Source: Gaiellales bacterium (GTDB lineage: Bacteria > Actinomycetota > Thermoleophilia > Gaiellales > JAICJC01). Taken from it: 64,000 nt of DNA. The DNA lies in contig DASUHM010000075.1 in the NCBI GenBank assembly GCA_036273515.1, forward strand, positions 62,001-126,000, in the 5' to 3' direction. Position numbers and translations under genes: made by a program. Shown here one piece after another: positions 34,106-42,388 of the stretch. Each line of letters starts with the position of its first letter. The stretch's first letter is position 1. The notes beneath the pieces were generated by a model. That model was not told the DNA's origin, did not search any database, and worked only from the letters and a program-made list of their open reading frames with translations.

Positions 34106-35049
34106 GCTCCCCCACCGGGCCGGCGCCTGCGCCGGCGGTGTCCGCGGCACGCCCGCCCGCGGCCGAGCTGATCGCCGCGTTCGCGGCGATCTACCTGGTC
34201 TGGGGATCGACGTTCCTGGCGATCCGCTACGCCGTCGAAACGATCCCGCCGTTCGCGATGATGGCCGGCCGGTGCCTGCTCGGAGGCGGGATCCTGCTCG
34301 CGTTCGGCCTCGTCCGCGAGCGCGATCTCACGTGGCCGACGCGGAGGGAGTGGGGCGGTGCGGTCGTGATCGGCGTGCTGCTCTTCGTCGGCTGTCACGG
34401 CGTGCTCGCATACGCCGAGGAGAAGGTGCCGTCGGGCATCGCCGCGCTCTGCCTGGCCACGATCCCGCTGTTCGTCCCGCTGCTCGCATGGACGCTGCCG
34501 GACGGGCGGCCGCCGTCGCGGCGGCGGGTGGGGGCGTTCGTCGTCGGGTTCGCCGGCGTGGCGCTGCTGGTCGTCTCGCAGGGCACGAGCGGCGGCCTGC
34601 ACCCGGCCGACGCGTTCCTGCTGGTCGGAAGCGCGCTCTCCTGGGCGGCCGGGACGGTCGCCACCCGGGTCGTGCCCGTGCCGCGCTCGCCGGTGGTCGG
34701 CGCGGCGATGCCGCTGCTCGCCGGCGGCGTCATCCTGACCGCGGTCGCCGCCGGATCGGGCGAGCTCTCGTCGCTCCACCTCGCCGACATCTCGGAGCGC
34801 TCGATCGGCGGGCTCGCCTATCTCGTCGTCTTCGGCACCGTGCTCACGTTCTCGGCCTACGTGTGGCTGCTGCGCGTCGTCGCCCCGGCCCGTGTCGCCA
34901 CGTATGCCTTCGTGAACCCGGCGGTCGCGGTGGTGCTGGGGTGGGCGGTCGCCGGTGAGTCGCTCACCGCGGGCGCCGTCGTCGCGAGCGCCGTGATCGT
35001 CGCCGCCGTTGCGGTTGCGGTCTCCGAGCGCGAGCGCGCCCCGGCCTGA
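34102..35049 (+). CDS. EamA/DMT-family exporter
   Basis: 315 residues from GTG at 34102, overlapping the stop of the cyclase fusion (GTGA). Ten hydrophobic helices form two EamA repeats. IYLVWGSTFLAIRYAVETIPPF is the typical first helix, and a second similar set begins near ADAFLLVGSALSWAAGTVATR. Such carriers export amino acids, purines or other metabolites. Coupling to the sensor-like fusion suggests the pump may export what the fused binding domain detects; that is inference. Confidence 0.88.
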   Translation: MSSPTGPAPAPAVSAARPPAAELIAAFAAIYLVWGSTFLAIRYAVETIPPFAMMAGRCLLGGGILLAFGLVRERDLTWPTRREWGGAVVIGVLLFVGCHGVLAYAEEKVPSGIAALCLATIPLFVPLLAWTLPDGRPPSRRRVGAFVVGFAGVALLVVSQGTSGGLHPADAFLLVGSALSWAAGTVATRVVPVPRSPVVGAAMPLLAGGVILTAVAAGSGELSSLHLADISERSIGGLAYLVVFGTVLTFSAYVWLLRVVAPARVATYAFVNPAVAVVLGWAVAGESLTAGAVVASAVIVAAVAVAVSERERAPA

Positions 35050-35054
35050 AGCCA

Positions 35055-35087
35055 GGCAATTGGCACGCGCTGCGAGTGCCAATTGCC
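35055..35087. terminator. Perfect 12-bp inverted repeat after exporter gene
   Basis: GGCAATTGGCAC (35055-35066) and GTGCCAATTGCC (35076-35087) are perfect reverse complements with a 9-base loop. It starts 6 bases after the exporter stop and could end that transcript, although no T-run follows. The next gene has its own promoter at 35111. Confidence 0.5.
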
Positions 35088-35110
35088 GGGGTAGCCGCCG
35101 GCCTGCGAAT

Positions 35111-35139
35111 TTGACAGCGACACAGTTACGATATATCGT
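35111..35139 (+). promoter_or_regulatory. padR promoter with palindromic operator
   Basis: TTGACA (35111-35116), 17 bases, TATCGT (35134-35139). ACGATATATCGT (35128-35139) is a perfect palindrome over the -10 box, and a related inverted pair, TATCG...CGATA, continues downstream to about 35153. Self-repression by the PadR protein is likely. AGGAGG at 35175-35180 precedes the start. Confidence 0.6.
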
Positions 35140-35185
35140 GATGTGACGCGATAGTCATTGAGACGAACACGACTAGGAGGATTCG

Positions 35186-35818
35186 ATGACCTACGCAGAG
35201 ACGATCCCGGCGGGGTGGGCCCGAAAGCGGCGCCGCCACCACGGGATGCACATGTTCTCCAGGCGCCGGCACGGCGGGGGCGACCCGTTCGGGCGCGGCG
35301 GCTGGGGCGGCGGCCGCGGCAACGCCTTCTTCGGCGGCGGCCGCCGGGCCGGGCGCGGTGACATCCGCGCCGCGATCCTGGCGCTCCTTGCCGAGCAGGG
35401 CATGCACGGCTACCAGATCATCCGCGAGCTCGGCGAGCGCACCGGCGGGGCCTGGAACCCCAGCCCGGGCTCGGTCTACCCGACGCTCCAGCAGCTCGAG
35501 GACGAGGAGCTCGTCCGCGAGCAGAAGTCCGACACAGGCCGGCGCGTCTACGAGCTGACCGACGCGGGCCGCCAGCGGGCGGCCGAGCTGCCCTCACCGC
35601 CGCCGTGGGAGCAGGTGGCCGCCGAGGCTCACGACGAGCACGGCGACCTGCGGAGCCTGGCGTTCCAGGTGCTCGGCGCGGTGCGTCAGGTGGGCATGGC
35701 CGGCACGCCGGCGCAGCGCGAGAAGGCCCAGGAGGTGTTGCGCGGCGCCCGCCGCAGCCTGTACCAGATCCTGGCCGAGGACGAGGCGCCCGGCGACACG
35801 CCGGAGACGAACCTCTAG
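35186..35818 (+). CDS. PadR-family regulator with Gly/His/Arg-rich N-terminus
   Basis: 210 residues from ATG at 35186. The first 60 residues are unusual: RRRHHGMHMFSRRRHGGG and a run rich in Gly, Arg and Phe, likely disordered and possibly nucleic-acid- or metal-binding. The PadR winged helix follows: IRAAILALLAEQGMHGYQIIRELGERTGGAWNPSPGSVYPTLQQLE. The C-terminal helix for dimerisation starts near residue 150. An operator-like palindrome overlaps its own promoter. The gene ends overlapping the convergent PHP gene by 4 bases. No dedicated transporter follows it. Confidence 0.87.
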   Translation: MTYAETIPAGWARKRRRHHGMHMFSRRRHGGGDPFGRGGWGGGRGNAFFGGGRRAGRGDIRAAILALLAEQGMHGYQIIRELGERTGGAWNPSPGSVYPTLQQLEDEELVREQKSDTGRRVYELTDAGRQRAAELPSPPPWEQVAAEAHDEHGDLRSLAFQVLGAVRQVGMAGTPAQREKAQEVLRGARRSLYQILAEDEAPGDTPETNL

Positions 35819-36741
35819 AAGACGACCGGGTTCGACCAGGCGGTCCCGCCGTCGCCGTCCGCCAGCTCGATGCGGGCGGCGGCGGCGCCGGGCGGCGGCG
35901 CGAACTCGACGGCGGTGACCAGGCCCGACGACGGGTCGCGGTCGACGATCTTCGCGCGGTGGCGGAACGCCAGCCGCCCGACCGTCGCCCGGCCGCCGTC
36001 CTCCGGCCCGGTGAGCAGCGTGACCGACTTGGACGGGCTGCAGCGGACGAGCAGGCCGCCCGGCACCGGCTCGATCGTGTCGAAGCGCGGGCCGGTCGAG
36101 GCGTAGGACGCCCCCTCGCGCAGGGCTGCGACCACGCCCTCGGCCGTCGGCTCGGCCGCCCGCACCATCGTCCAGGCGTGGCCCGAGTCGAAGCCGGCGT
36201 AGTGGGTGTCGTCACAGGCGACGGCGAAGCACGGGTGGCCGGCGTCGAGCAGCATGTCCCAGTGCACGGTCGAGAGCCCGCGGCCGCACTCGATCTCGCA
36301 GCCGGCGTTGTAGACCTCGATGCCGACGACCGCCGGCAGGCCGGGGACGATGTCCATCGGCACGTTCGTCCAGTAGGGGTGGGCGATGTAGGCGACCCCG
36401 CCGTGCTCGGCCACGAACGCCATGGCGTCGGGCAGGTCGGGATACGAGTCGTAGTTGTCGGGCTCGACGTCGAGCTCGCGGTCGAGCCCGTAGACGAGCA
36501 CGTCGACCCAGATGCCCGATTCGGTGCGGCAGGTGAGCTCGATCCCGGGCACGAGCACGATCCCGTCGCGCGCCGGCGGCCGGGTGATCGTCCAGTGGTC
36601 GGTGACGGCGAGCCCGGTCCACTCGGCCCGCTCGTAGTGGTCGACGAGCGCCTCGGGCTGGAGCTCGCCGTCGGAGCGGGTGGTGTGGGCGTGCAGCGCA
36701 CAGCGCAGCCACGTGCCGTCTGTCTGGAAGGGGTTCGTCAT
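35815..36741 (-). CDS. PHP-domain metal-dependent phosphoesterase
   Basis: 308 residues from ATG at 36741. LRCALHAHTTRSDGELQPEALV is the first PHP metal motif (HxH), AVTDHWTI the second, and GIELTC, AYIAHPYW and ACDDTHYAGF supply further His/Asp ligands. This matches small PHP proteins related to RNase AM/YciV. The C-terminal 90 residues form a beta-rich domain not typical of YciV. The product likely hydrolyses phosphoesters in the cytosol; the substrate is not clear. A TAGATT box lies 16 bases upstream of the start. Confidence 0.8.
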   Translation of the reverse strand: MTNPFQTDGTWLRCALHAHTTRSDGELQPEALVDHYERAEWTGLAVTDHWTITRPPARDGIVLVPGIELTCRTESGIWVDVLVYGLDRELDVEPDNYDSYPDLPDAMAFVAEHGGVAYIAHPYWTNVPMDIVPGLPAVVGIEVYNAGCEIECGRGLSTVHWDMLLDAGHPCFAVACDDTHYAGFDSGHAWTMVRAAEPTAEGVVAALREGASYASTGPRFDTIEPVPGGLLVRCSPSKSVTLLTGPEDGGRATVGRLAFRHRAKIVDRDPSSGLVTAVEFAPPPGAAAARIELADGDGGTAWSNPVVF

Positions 36742-36776
36742 CGCGGGGGCTCGCGCGAATCTACCATCGCGCCCCG

Positions 36777-37823
36777 CTACGACGGCTGGACGTCCGACCC
36801 GCTCACACCCCAGGTGTCGGAGAGCAGATAGCCCTCCGGGAAGGGGTCGGTCGGGTCGACGACGAGCTGCGAGACGCCGGTGATCCAGGCGCTCCCGCGG
36901 ATCGCCGGCACGATCGCCGGCCGGCCGCCGACCCGGGTCTCCGAGACGATCCGCCCGTCGAAGGTCGAGCCGATCGCCGAGGCATGCGTCATCCCGTCGC
37001 CGGGGCGCATCAGGCCGCGGGCGTGGAGGGCCGCCATCCGCGCCGAGAGGCCGGTGCCCGTGGCCGAGCGGTCGAGCCGGCCTGGCGCGATCACCACCGC
37101 GTTTCGGCTCACCGCGCCGACGCCCCGCCACGGCCCGGCGATCTGGACGATGCTGACGCCGGCGATGTCCGGGTTCTCCGGGTGGGCGCAGGGCAGCTGC
37201 GCGCGCGCCGCCTCGCGGATGCGCTCGCCGGCCAGGGACAGGTCGCGCGCCTCGTCCGGCTCGATCGCGAAGCCGAGCGCGGCGGCGTCGGCGATCGCAT
37301 ACCACATGCCGCCGTAGCTGACGTCGACGGTGAGCGTGCCCATCCCCTCCACCTCGAGCGGCGCATCCAGCCGGTCGGCGAAGGCGGGGACGTTCGTCAC
37401 CTCGACGCTCTCGCAGCGGCCGTCGCGGCACTGCGCCCGCACCTCGACGACGCCCCCGGGAGCCTCGAGCCGGAGCCTCGTCTCGGGCTCGGTCATCCTC
37501 ACCATGCCCGTCTCGAGCAGGACGGTGGCGGTGCAGATCGTGTTCGAGCCGGACATCGGCGGGTACTCGGTCGGCTCCATGATGATGAACCCGGCGTCGC
37601 AGTCCGGCCGGGTCGGTGGCACGACCAGGTTGGCGTGGCAGGCGACGCTGCCGCGGGGCTCGCGCAGGAGCAGCCGGCGCAGGCCGTCGCCGTCGCGGCG
37701 CAGCGCCTGCATCTGCTCGAAGACGGTCGCGCCCGGCGGCGGCAGCACGCCGCCCGTGACGACGTTTCCGATCTCGCCGCCGGCGTGGCAGCCGACCACC
37801 GTGATCACCCGGCCTACGCGCAT
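36777..37823 (-). CDS. Proline racemase family, trans-3-hydroxy-L-proline dehydratase-like
   Basis: 348 residues from ATG at 37823 (TACACT ends 8 bases upstream). Family landmarks are CHAGGEIGNVVTGG and MEPTEYPPMSGSNTIC. The two acid/base residues of racemases (Cys/Cys) are here Ser91 (MSGSN) and Thr255 (DRSATGTG). A Thr at the second site is known from trans-3-hydroxy-L-proline dehydratases, so dehydration rather than racemisation is expected. A Ser/Thr pair is less common, so the assignment is tentative. The gene is divergent from a GNAT gene. Confidence 0.8.
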   Translation of the reverse strand: MRVGRVITVVGCHAGGEIGNVVTGGVLPPPGATVFEQMQALRRDGDGLRRLLLREPRGSVACHANLVVPPTRPDCDAGFIIMEPTEYPPMSGSNTICTATVLLETGMVRMTEPETRLRLEAPGGVVEVRAQCRDGRCESVEVTNVPAFADRLDAPLEVEGMGTLTVDVSYGGMWYAIADAAALGFAIEPDEARDLSLAGERIREAARAQLPCAHPENPDIAGVSIVQIAGPWRGVGAVSRNAVVIAPGRLDRSATGTGLSARMAALHARGLMRPGDGMTHASAIGSTFDGRIVSETRVGGRPAIVPAIRGSAWITGVSQLVVDPTDPFPEGYLLSDTWGVSGSDVQPS

Positions 37824-37860
37824 CGGCGGCGAGTGTAGCGGCGGCGGTAGTGTGCGCGGC

Positions 37861-38397
37861 GTGCGGATCCCGCCGCTTCGGACAACACGGCTGACGGTGC
37901 GCGAGCTCGACGCCGGCGATCGCGCCGCCGTCGAGGCGATGATGGGCGGCGAACGGGAGCGGTGGCTGCGCTGGACCGAGCTCGCCTACGAGCAGCTGGA
38001 CGAGCTGCGTCAGCCGCCGTACGGCGAGCGGGCGATCGCGCTGAACGAGTCGGGCAGCGTGGTCGGCCTCGTCGGGCTCGTCCCGTCGCTGGGCCCGTTC
38101 GGGCTGCTGCCGTCGTGGCCCGAGCCGGGCCGGCGGTTCCTGCCCGAGGTCGGCCTCTACTGGGCGGTCGCGCCCGAGCACCGCCGCCGCGGCATCGCCG
38201 CCGAGGCCGCCGCCGTCCTCATCGACCACGCCTTCGTCGAGCTCGATCTGGCCCGCGTCGTCGCGACCACCGAGCGCGAGAACCTCGCCTCGATCGGCGT
38301 GATGCGGCGGCTGGGCATGCGGGTCGAGCAGAATCCGGAGCCCGAGCCGGCCTGGTTCCAGGTGGTCGGGATCCTCAGCCACGACCGACAGGGGTGA
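37861..38397 (+). CDS. GNAT acetyltransferase (RimJ/RimL type)
   Basis: 178 residues from GTG at 37861; TAGTGT ends 7 bases before it. LRTTRLTVRELDAGDRAAVE is the usual first strand of RimJ/RimL-like GNAT proteins. The acetyl-CoA loop is VAPEHRRRGIAAEAAAVLI, and TERENLASIGVMRRLGM is the typical C-terminal signature. It probably acetylates a small molecule or protein N-terminus. It precedes two short genes in the same direction by 2 bases, forming a likely three-gene operon. Confidence 0.85.
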   Translation: MRIPPLRTTRLTVRELDAGDRAAVEAMMGGERERWLRWTELAYEQLDELRQPPYGERAIALNESGSVVGLVGLVPSLGPFGLLPSWPEPGRRFLPEVGLYWAVAPEHRRRGIAAEAAAVLIDHAFVELDLARVVATTERENLASIGVMRRLGMRVEQNPEPEPAWFQVVGILSHDRQG

Positions 38398-38399
38398 GC

Positions 38400-38720
38400 A
38401 TGGAACGACCCGGGAGCGTCCAATTCGTCATCCGCTTCCGCGGCGGCGACTTCGAGAGCTGGAAGGAGGCCTTCGACGCCCACGAGCCGGAGCGGGTGAA
38501 GCACGGCGCCGTCGGCCACTGGATCGCGCGGTCGATCGACGACGCGAACGAGTTCATCGGCGTCGTCGAGTTCACGTCGCGCGGCGGCGCCCGGGCCTAT
38601 GCCGCCGACGCCGACCGGATGGACGTCCAGCGCGCGCTCATGATGGAGGGCGGCCCGCATCAGAAGACCTGGGACGAGGGCATCCACGAGACGGTCGACG
38701 CCGTCCGCTACGAGGGGTGA
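38400..38720 (+). CDS. Small dimeric alpha-beta barrel-like protein
   Basis: 106 residues from ATG at 38400. VQFVIRFRGGDFESWKEAFDAHEPERVKHGAVGHWI and FIGVVEFTSRGGARAYAADA look like an ABM/EthD-type ferredoxin-like fold used by small cyclases and monooxygenases; the family name is uncertain. It starts 2 bases after the GNAT stop and overlaps the hydrolase gene by 4 bases (GTGA). The function is unknown, but coupling suggests the three proteins act on a shared substrate. Confidence 0.7.
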   Translation: MERPGSVQFVIRFRGGDFESWKEAFDAHEPERVKHGAVGHWIARSIDDANEFIGVVEFTSRGGARAYAADADRMDVQRALMMEGGPHQKTWDEGIHETVDAVRYEG

Positions 38721-39517
38721 ACGGCCCCGACGGCATCCATGCCGAGACGGCCGGCGACGGGCCGCCGCTGGTCCTCGTCCATGCCGGCATCTGCGACAGC
38801 GGCATGTGGGATCCGCAGTGGCGCACGCTCGCCGGCCGGCATCGCCTGATCCGCCACGACATGCGCGGCTTCGGCCGCTCGCCGGTGCCGCCGGGCGCGT
38901 ACTCGCACGCGGGCGATCTGGTTGCCGTGATGGACGCGGCCGGCATCGCCGAGGCCGTGGTCGTCGGCACGTCGATGGGCGGACGGGTGGCGCTCGAGGT
39001 GGCCGTCGCGCATCCGGAGCGCGTCTCGGCGCTCGTCCTCGTCGGATCCGGTGTGCCCGGCCATGAGTGGTCGGATGCCGTCAAGGAGTACTGGGCGGCA
39101 GAGGACGAGGCGATCGAGCGCGGCGACTTCGCCGAGGCCGCGGAGGTCAACGTGCGCTTCTGGATCGACGGCCCCGGCCGCCGGCCGGAGGACGTCGACC
39201 CGGAGCTGCGCCGCCATGCCCACGCGATGCAGCTGCGCGCGCTCGAGCTGCAGGTGCCGAGCTACCTGGAGGTCGGCGACCTCGAGGAGCCGCTCGTGTC
39301 CGACCTCGGCGAGCGCCTGGGCGAGGTGACCCAGCCCACGCTTGTCGTGATCGGCGAGGCCGACCAGCCCGACATCCACGCCATCGCCCGGCACATCGTG
39401 GCGAGCCTGCCCGACACGGCCGAGGCGTCGATCCCCGACGCCGGCCATCTGCCGAGCATGGAGCGGCCCGAGACCTTCGACCGGCTGCTCGGCGACTTCC
39501 TCACCCGACGGGCTTGA
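38717..39517 (+). CDS. Alpha/beta hydrolase
   Basis: 266 residues from GTG at 38717. LVLVHAGICDSGMWDPQW gives the oxyanion strand, VVVGTSMGGRVALEVA the nucleophile Ser, VIGEADQPDI the Asp and IPDAGHLPSMERPE the catalytic His. A typical soluble esterase/lactonase of the 3-oxoadipate enol-lactonase-like group; the substrate is unknown. It is the last gene of the GNAT operon, and its end overlaps the convergent LytR-CpsA-Psr gene by 17 bases. Confidence 0.88.
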   Translation: MNGPDGIHAETAGDGPPLVLVHAGICDSGMWDPQWRTLAGRHRLIRHDMRGFGRSPVPPGAYSHAGDLVAVMDAAGIAEAVVVGTSMGGRVALEVAVAHPERVSALVLVGSGVPGHEWSDAVKEYWAAEDEAIERGDFAEAAEVNVRFWIDGPGRRPEDVDPELRRHAHAMQLRALELQVPSYLEVGDLEEPLVSDLGERLGEVTQPTLVVIGEADQPDIHAIARHIVASLPDTAEASIPDAGHLPSMERPETFDRLLGDFLTRRA

Positions 39518-41495
39518 GCGACCGGGCGATCGCGAGCATCTCGGGATCGGTGAGGTCGTCGAGCAGGGTGTTCTGCACCCAGTAGGCGACGCCGTTCTGG
39601 ACGAAGGCGATCGTCTGGATGTGGCTGCCGTTGAAGAAGAACATGTACGTGCGCCCGTCGAGCTTGCGGGTCGCGTTCGGCGTCTGCAGGAGCGGCGCGT
39701 CGGTGAAGCGCGTCTCCTCGATGCCGAAGTAGGGACCCATCGCCGTTGGCCCCTTGAACACGGCGTACATGGAATTCCAGCCCTTGCCGGCGGCTCCGAT
39801 CCCGTAGATGCGGATCGGCGACGTCGACGTTCCGTCGCAGCTGAGCGTTCCCGAGCCCGCCGGCGTCGGCACCCAGGGGCACAGGGAGTACTGGTTCTGC
39901 ATCGCGGTCGGGTACATGATCGGGAAGTGCAGGACGCTCTGGACGTGCTGGAAGTCGGCCCGGTACGCCGTCGTCTTCGTGATCGTGGCCGGCGGCCCGG
40001 TGGCCTTCGTGGGCGTCTTCTTGGGCGCGATCAGCGCCACCTTGCCGACGAAGCCCTGCCCGATCACGACCGCCACCTTGGCCTTCGGCCCGGTCGCGGC
40101 GGCGATCGCGGCGGGCATCGGCGCGGCCGTCGCGCCTCCGCCGAGGATGTGGGCGACGTCGCCGGCGACGGCCTGGTCGCCGGGCCGGTAGTAGGCCCAC
40201 GTGGCGGGATAGTCCTGCCGCGGCGCGTTGCCGGCGTGGGCGGCGTACCCCCAGGCGGCCAGGCCGTGCACGGTCTTCCCGGCCGCGCCCTTCACCCCGT
40301 TGCCGTTCAGGACGGCAACGTGCACGCCCGCCGGGTCGACGGCCGGCTTCCACGCGGGCTTGGTGTGGTGCCCGCGCCCGGTCGGCAGCGACGAACCCGC
40401 GTTCTCGAGCTTCCACGGATGCCGCCACTGCGCGATCGCCGACGACATGTTCGTCACGTTCAGGGCCGCCTCGCCGTCGGGGGCGGTGTACGGCGTCCAG
40501 TCGAGGTGGATCGTGACCACGTGCGCGCGGGCCTCGTACGCCGTCGCGGCGAACGAGAGCAGGGTCTGCGGACTGGGCGCCTTCTCATGCGGGCCGATGA
40601 TCGTGACGCTGTCCGAGATCGCGCCGAGAAGGTCGTTGATGAACGGGATGTCGGTGACCGAGATGCCGTGGAAGCGGTCGGAGGCGCGGGCCTCGAACGC
40701 TCGTAGGAACATCTGCTGGCGAGCCTGGCGGTGGAAGTCGTCGTCAGTGTGCCGGTAGCGCGAGAAGGCCAGCGCGTCGGCCCCCTTCAGCTTCTGGTAG
40801 CCGGGCTTGACGTCGATCGCCGAGAAGCCCGTCGACGGCGAGATGCTGGGCGGGTTGTAGTAGTACTGGTCGACGTTCACGTAGATGCCGCCGAGCGTGT
40901 CGACCAGCCGCTGGAACCCGGCGAAGTCGACGTTGATCAGGTAGTTGGGCTTGAGGCCCGTGACTCCCTCGACCGCCTGGAGCGAGGCGTTGTCGCCGCC
41001 GGCCGAGTAGGCCGAGTTGATCTTCGCCCCGAGGCTCGGCACCCACAGGTCACGCGGGATCGAGAGCAGCGAGATGACGTGGTGCTTGGGGTCGAGCCGC
41101 GCCAGCATCAGCGTGTCCGAGAGGCCGTTCTTGCCTGTGGCGCCGTCCGTGCGGTGGTCGGAGCCGATCATGAGCGCCGTGATCGGCTGCGATGACGTCG
41201 GGATCTGCTGTGCGAGGCGCTTGGACGCGTTCTGGTCGTTCTTCCCGTGGATCTTGGTGACCTTGTTGTAGACGTTGTTCAGGTACCACAACTCGTAGCC
41301 GCCGGCGGCCAGCACGATGAGCACCAGCAGGCCCATCGTCGCCAGGATCCAGCGCGCCCAGCGCGGCAGTCGGTGGCGTCTGCGGCCCCCCCGCCGGGGT
41401 GGCTTTTGCGGTGGCCCACTTTCGTAGATCACCATCTTCGCGCGCCGGGGGGAATCTCCCTCGCCCGGACCTCTGGGCGGCGTCGTGGTTGCCAA
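39501..41495 (-). CDS. LytR-CpsA-Psr family cell-wall ligase-like protein
   Basis: 664 residues from TTG at 41495, with GAGGAG 4 bases upstream. A cytoplasmic basic N-terminus (KPPRRGGRRRHRLPRW) precedes one membrane helix (WILATMGLLVLIVLAAGGYEL, about 47-67). The LCP domain follows (about 95-300), with MIGSDHR, SDTLMLARLDP, LLSIPRDLWVP and ADALAFSRYRH, whose Arg/Asp residues bind the pyrophosphate of polyprenyl substrates. A LytR_C-like domain (VAVLNGNGVKGAAGKTVHGL) and a further 170 residues follow. LCP enzymes attach glycopolymers to peptidoglycan outside the cell. The long C-terminal region is unusual. Confidence 0.88.
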   Translation of the reverse strand: MATTTPPRGPGEGDSPRRAKMVIYESGPPQKPPRRGGRRRHRLPRWARWILATMGLLVLIVLAAGGYELWYLNNVYNKVTKIHGKNDQNASKRLAQQIPTSSQPITALMIGSDHRTDGATGKNGLSDTLMLARLDPKHHVISLLSIPRDLWVPSLGAKINSAYSAGGDNASLQAVEGVTGLKPNYLINVDFAGFQRLVDTLGGIYVNVDQYYYNPPSISPSTGFSAIDVKPGYQKLKGADALAFSRYRHTDDDFHRQARQQMFLRAFEARASDRFHGISVTDIPFINDLLGAISDSVTIIGPHEKAPSPQTLLSFAATAYEARAHVVTIHLDWTPYTAPDGEAALNVTNMSSAIAQWRHPWKLENAGSSLPTGRGHHTKPAWKPAVDPAGVHVAVLNGNGVKGAAGKTVHGLAAWGYAAHAGNAPRQDYPATWAYYRPGDQAVAGDVAHILGGGATAAPMPAAIAAATGPKAKVAVVIGQGFVGKVALIAPKKTPTKATGPPATITKTTAYRADFQHVQSVLHFPIMYPTAMQNQYSLCPWVPTPAGSGTLSCDGTSTSPIRIYGIGAAGKGWNSMYAVFKGPTAMGPYFGIEETRFTDAPLLQTPNATRKLDGRTYMFFFNGSHIQTIAFVQNGVAYWVQNTLLDDLTDPEMLAIARSLKPVG

Positions 41496-41606
41496 GCAGC
41501 TCCTCGTTCGCAGCGGCCGGCGGCGCGCGGCGACGTTGGCGGGGCACGGGTCGGCGGAGTATACGGCACCGGTCCGGCGCCCCCGTTGGAAAGTGGTTAG
41601 ACCGGT

Positions 41607-41635
41607 GAATACACGGCGCCAGATCCCTTTTATTC
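41607..41635. repeat. Decayed relative of the GAATA...TATTC palindrome
   Basis: 29 bp starting GAATACA and ending TTTATTC, the same ends as the element at 11079-11106 read on the other strand. The centre, CGGCGCCAGATCCC, has lost the perfect palindrome. The stop codon of the cyclic-nucleotide-binding gene (TGA, complement of 41634-41636) lies in its edge. Confidence 0.55.
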
Positions 41636-42068
41636 AGTGAGAGGCGGAGCGCTCGGACGCGCGCAGCCGCTCGGCCATCGTCTGCAGCAGCGCGATCGCG
41701 ATCTTCGGCTCGTCCTGAACCGTCTTCAGGAAGGCGTTTCGGCCGAGCAGCATCGCGAACACATCCGTCTGCGCCTCGACGGTCGCGGCCCTCGGTGCGG
41801 CGTCGATCAACGCCATCTCGCCGAACCAGTCGCCGGCGCCGAGGCGCACCCCGCGCTTGCCCGGCAGCTTCACCAGGGCGGTGCCGTCGAGGATGACGTA
41901 GAAGCTGTCGCCGCGGTCGCCCGCGCGGACGATCGGGGTGAAGCGCGCATATCGGCGCGTCTTGGCCAGCTTCGCGATCTTGTTCACCTGGCGCTTGGAG
42001 AGGCCGGCGAAGAGCGGGATCTCCGCAAGCACGTCGGCCCAGCCACGGCCCATCGAATCGGTCGGCAT
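41634..42068 (-). CDS. Single cyclic-nucleotide-binding domain protein
   Basis: 144 residues from ATG at 42068. IPLFAGLSKRQVNKIAKLA is the usual entry helix of CNB domains. The beta roll follows, with GDSFYVILDGTALV and the phosphate-binding cassette FGEMALIDAAPRAATV, where Glu and Arg would hold the cyclic phosphate and ribose. No DNA-binding or enzyme domain is attached, so it should act by binding a partner. Ligand binding looks intact. The cyclase fusion 8 kb away is a possible source of signal (inference). Confidence 0.85.
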   Translation of the reverse strand: MPTDSMGRGWADVLAEIPLFAGLSKRQVNKIAKLAKTRRYARFTPIVRAGDRGDSFYVILDGTALVKLPGKRGVRLGAGDWFGEMALIDAAPRAATVEAQTDVFAMLLGRNAFLKTVQDEPKIAIALLQTMAERLRASERSASH

Positions 42069-42130
42069 CGAGGTCTCCCGGGTCGGTCGCGGGCGAGTAT
42101 TTCACGAATGGCGCCGGCGCCCCTTCCGAT

Positions 42131-42173
42131 TTGACCTCCGGCGAGCGTATATACATACTTAGGTCGCCCTAAG
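42131..42173 (+). promoter_or_regulatory. Promoter with iron-box-like palindrome before efeB relic
   Basis: TTGACC (42131-42136), 17 bases, CATACT (42154-42159). CTTAGG-TCGC-CCTAAG (42158-42173) is a perfect 6-4-6 inverted repeat just behind the -10 box, and another CCTAAG half-site follows at about 42184-42189. The half-sites resemble the TTAGG/CCTAA ends of DtxR/IdeR iron boxes. The relic of an iron-related peroxidase immediately downstream fits. Confidence 0.5.
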
Positions 42174-42188
42174 ATTGGGGCACCCTAA

Positions 42189-42388
42189 GTCCATCGGCTG
42201 GGAGGGAAGCTGCGCATCCTCCGCCGCGGCTACTCGTACACCGACGGGATCGATCCGGCCACCGGCGAGCTCGGCTCGGAGCGGGCGATGGGCTGAACGA
42301 GTACATCAGGCACACGTCGAGCGCGGTCTTCGCTCTCCCTGCAGGCGTCGCTCCGGGCGGGTACGTTGGGCAGGGACTGTTCGCATGA
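42189..42388 (+). pseudogene. efeB: Relic of Dyp-type peroxidase EfeB (C-terminus)
   Basis: LRILRRGYSYTDGIDPATGEL in one frame is followed, after a junction near 42288 and a frame change, by LNEYIRHTSSAVFALPAGVA and GGYVGQGLFA with its stop at 42386-42388. Both pieces are hallmark C-terminal segments of EfeB/Dyp-type heme peroxidases. The normal 30 or so residues between them, and the whole N-terminal 350 residues, are missing. No start codon precedes the first piece. The final ATGA overlaps the start of the methyltransferase gene. A promoter with an iron-box-like site remains upstream. Confidence 0.7.
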
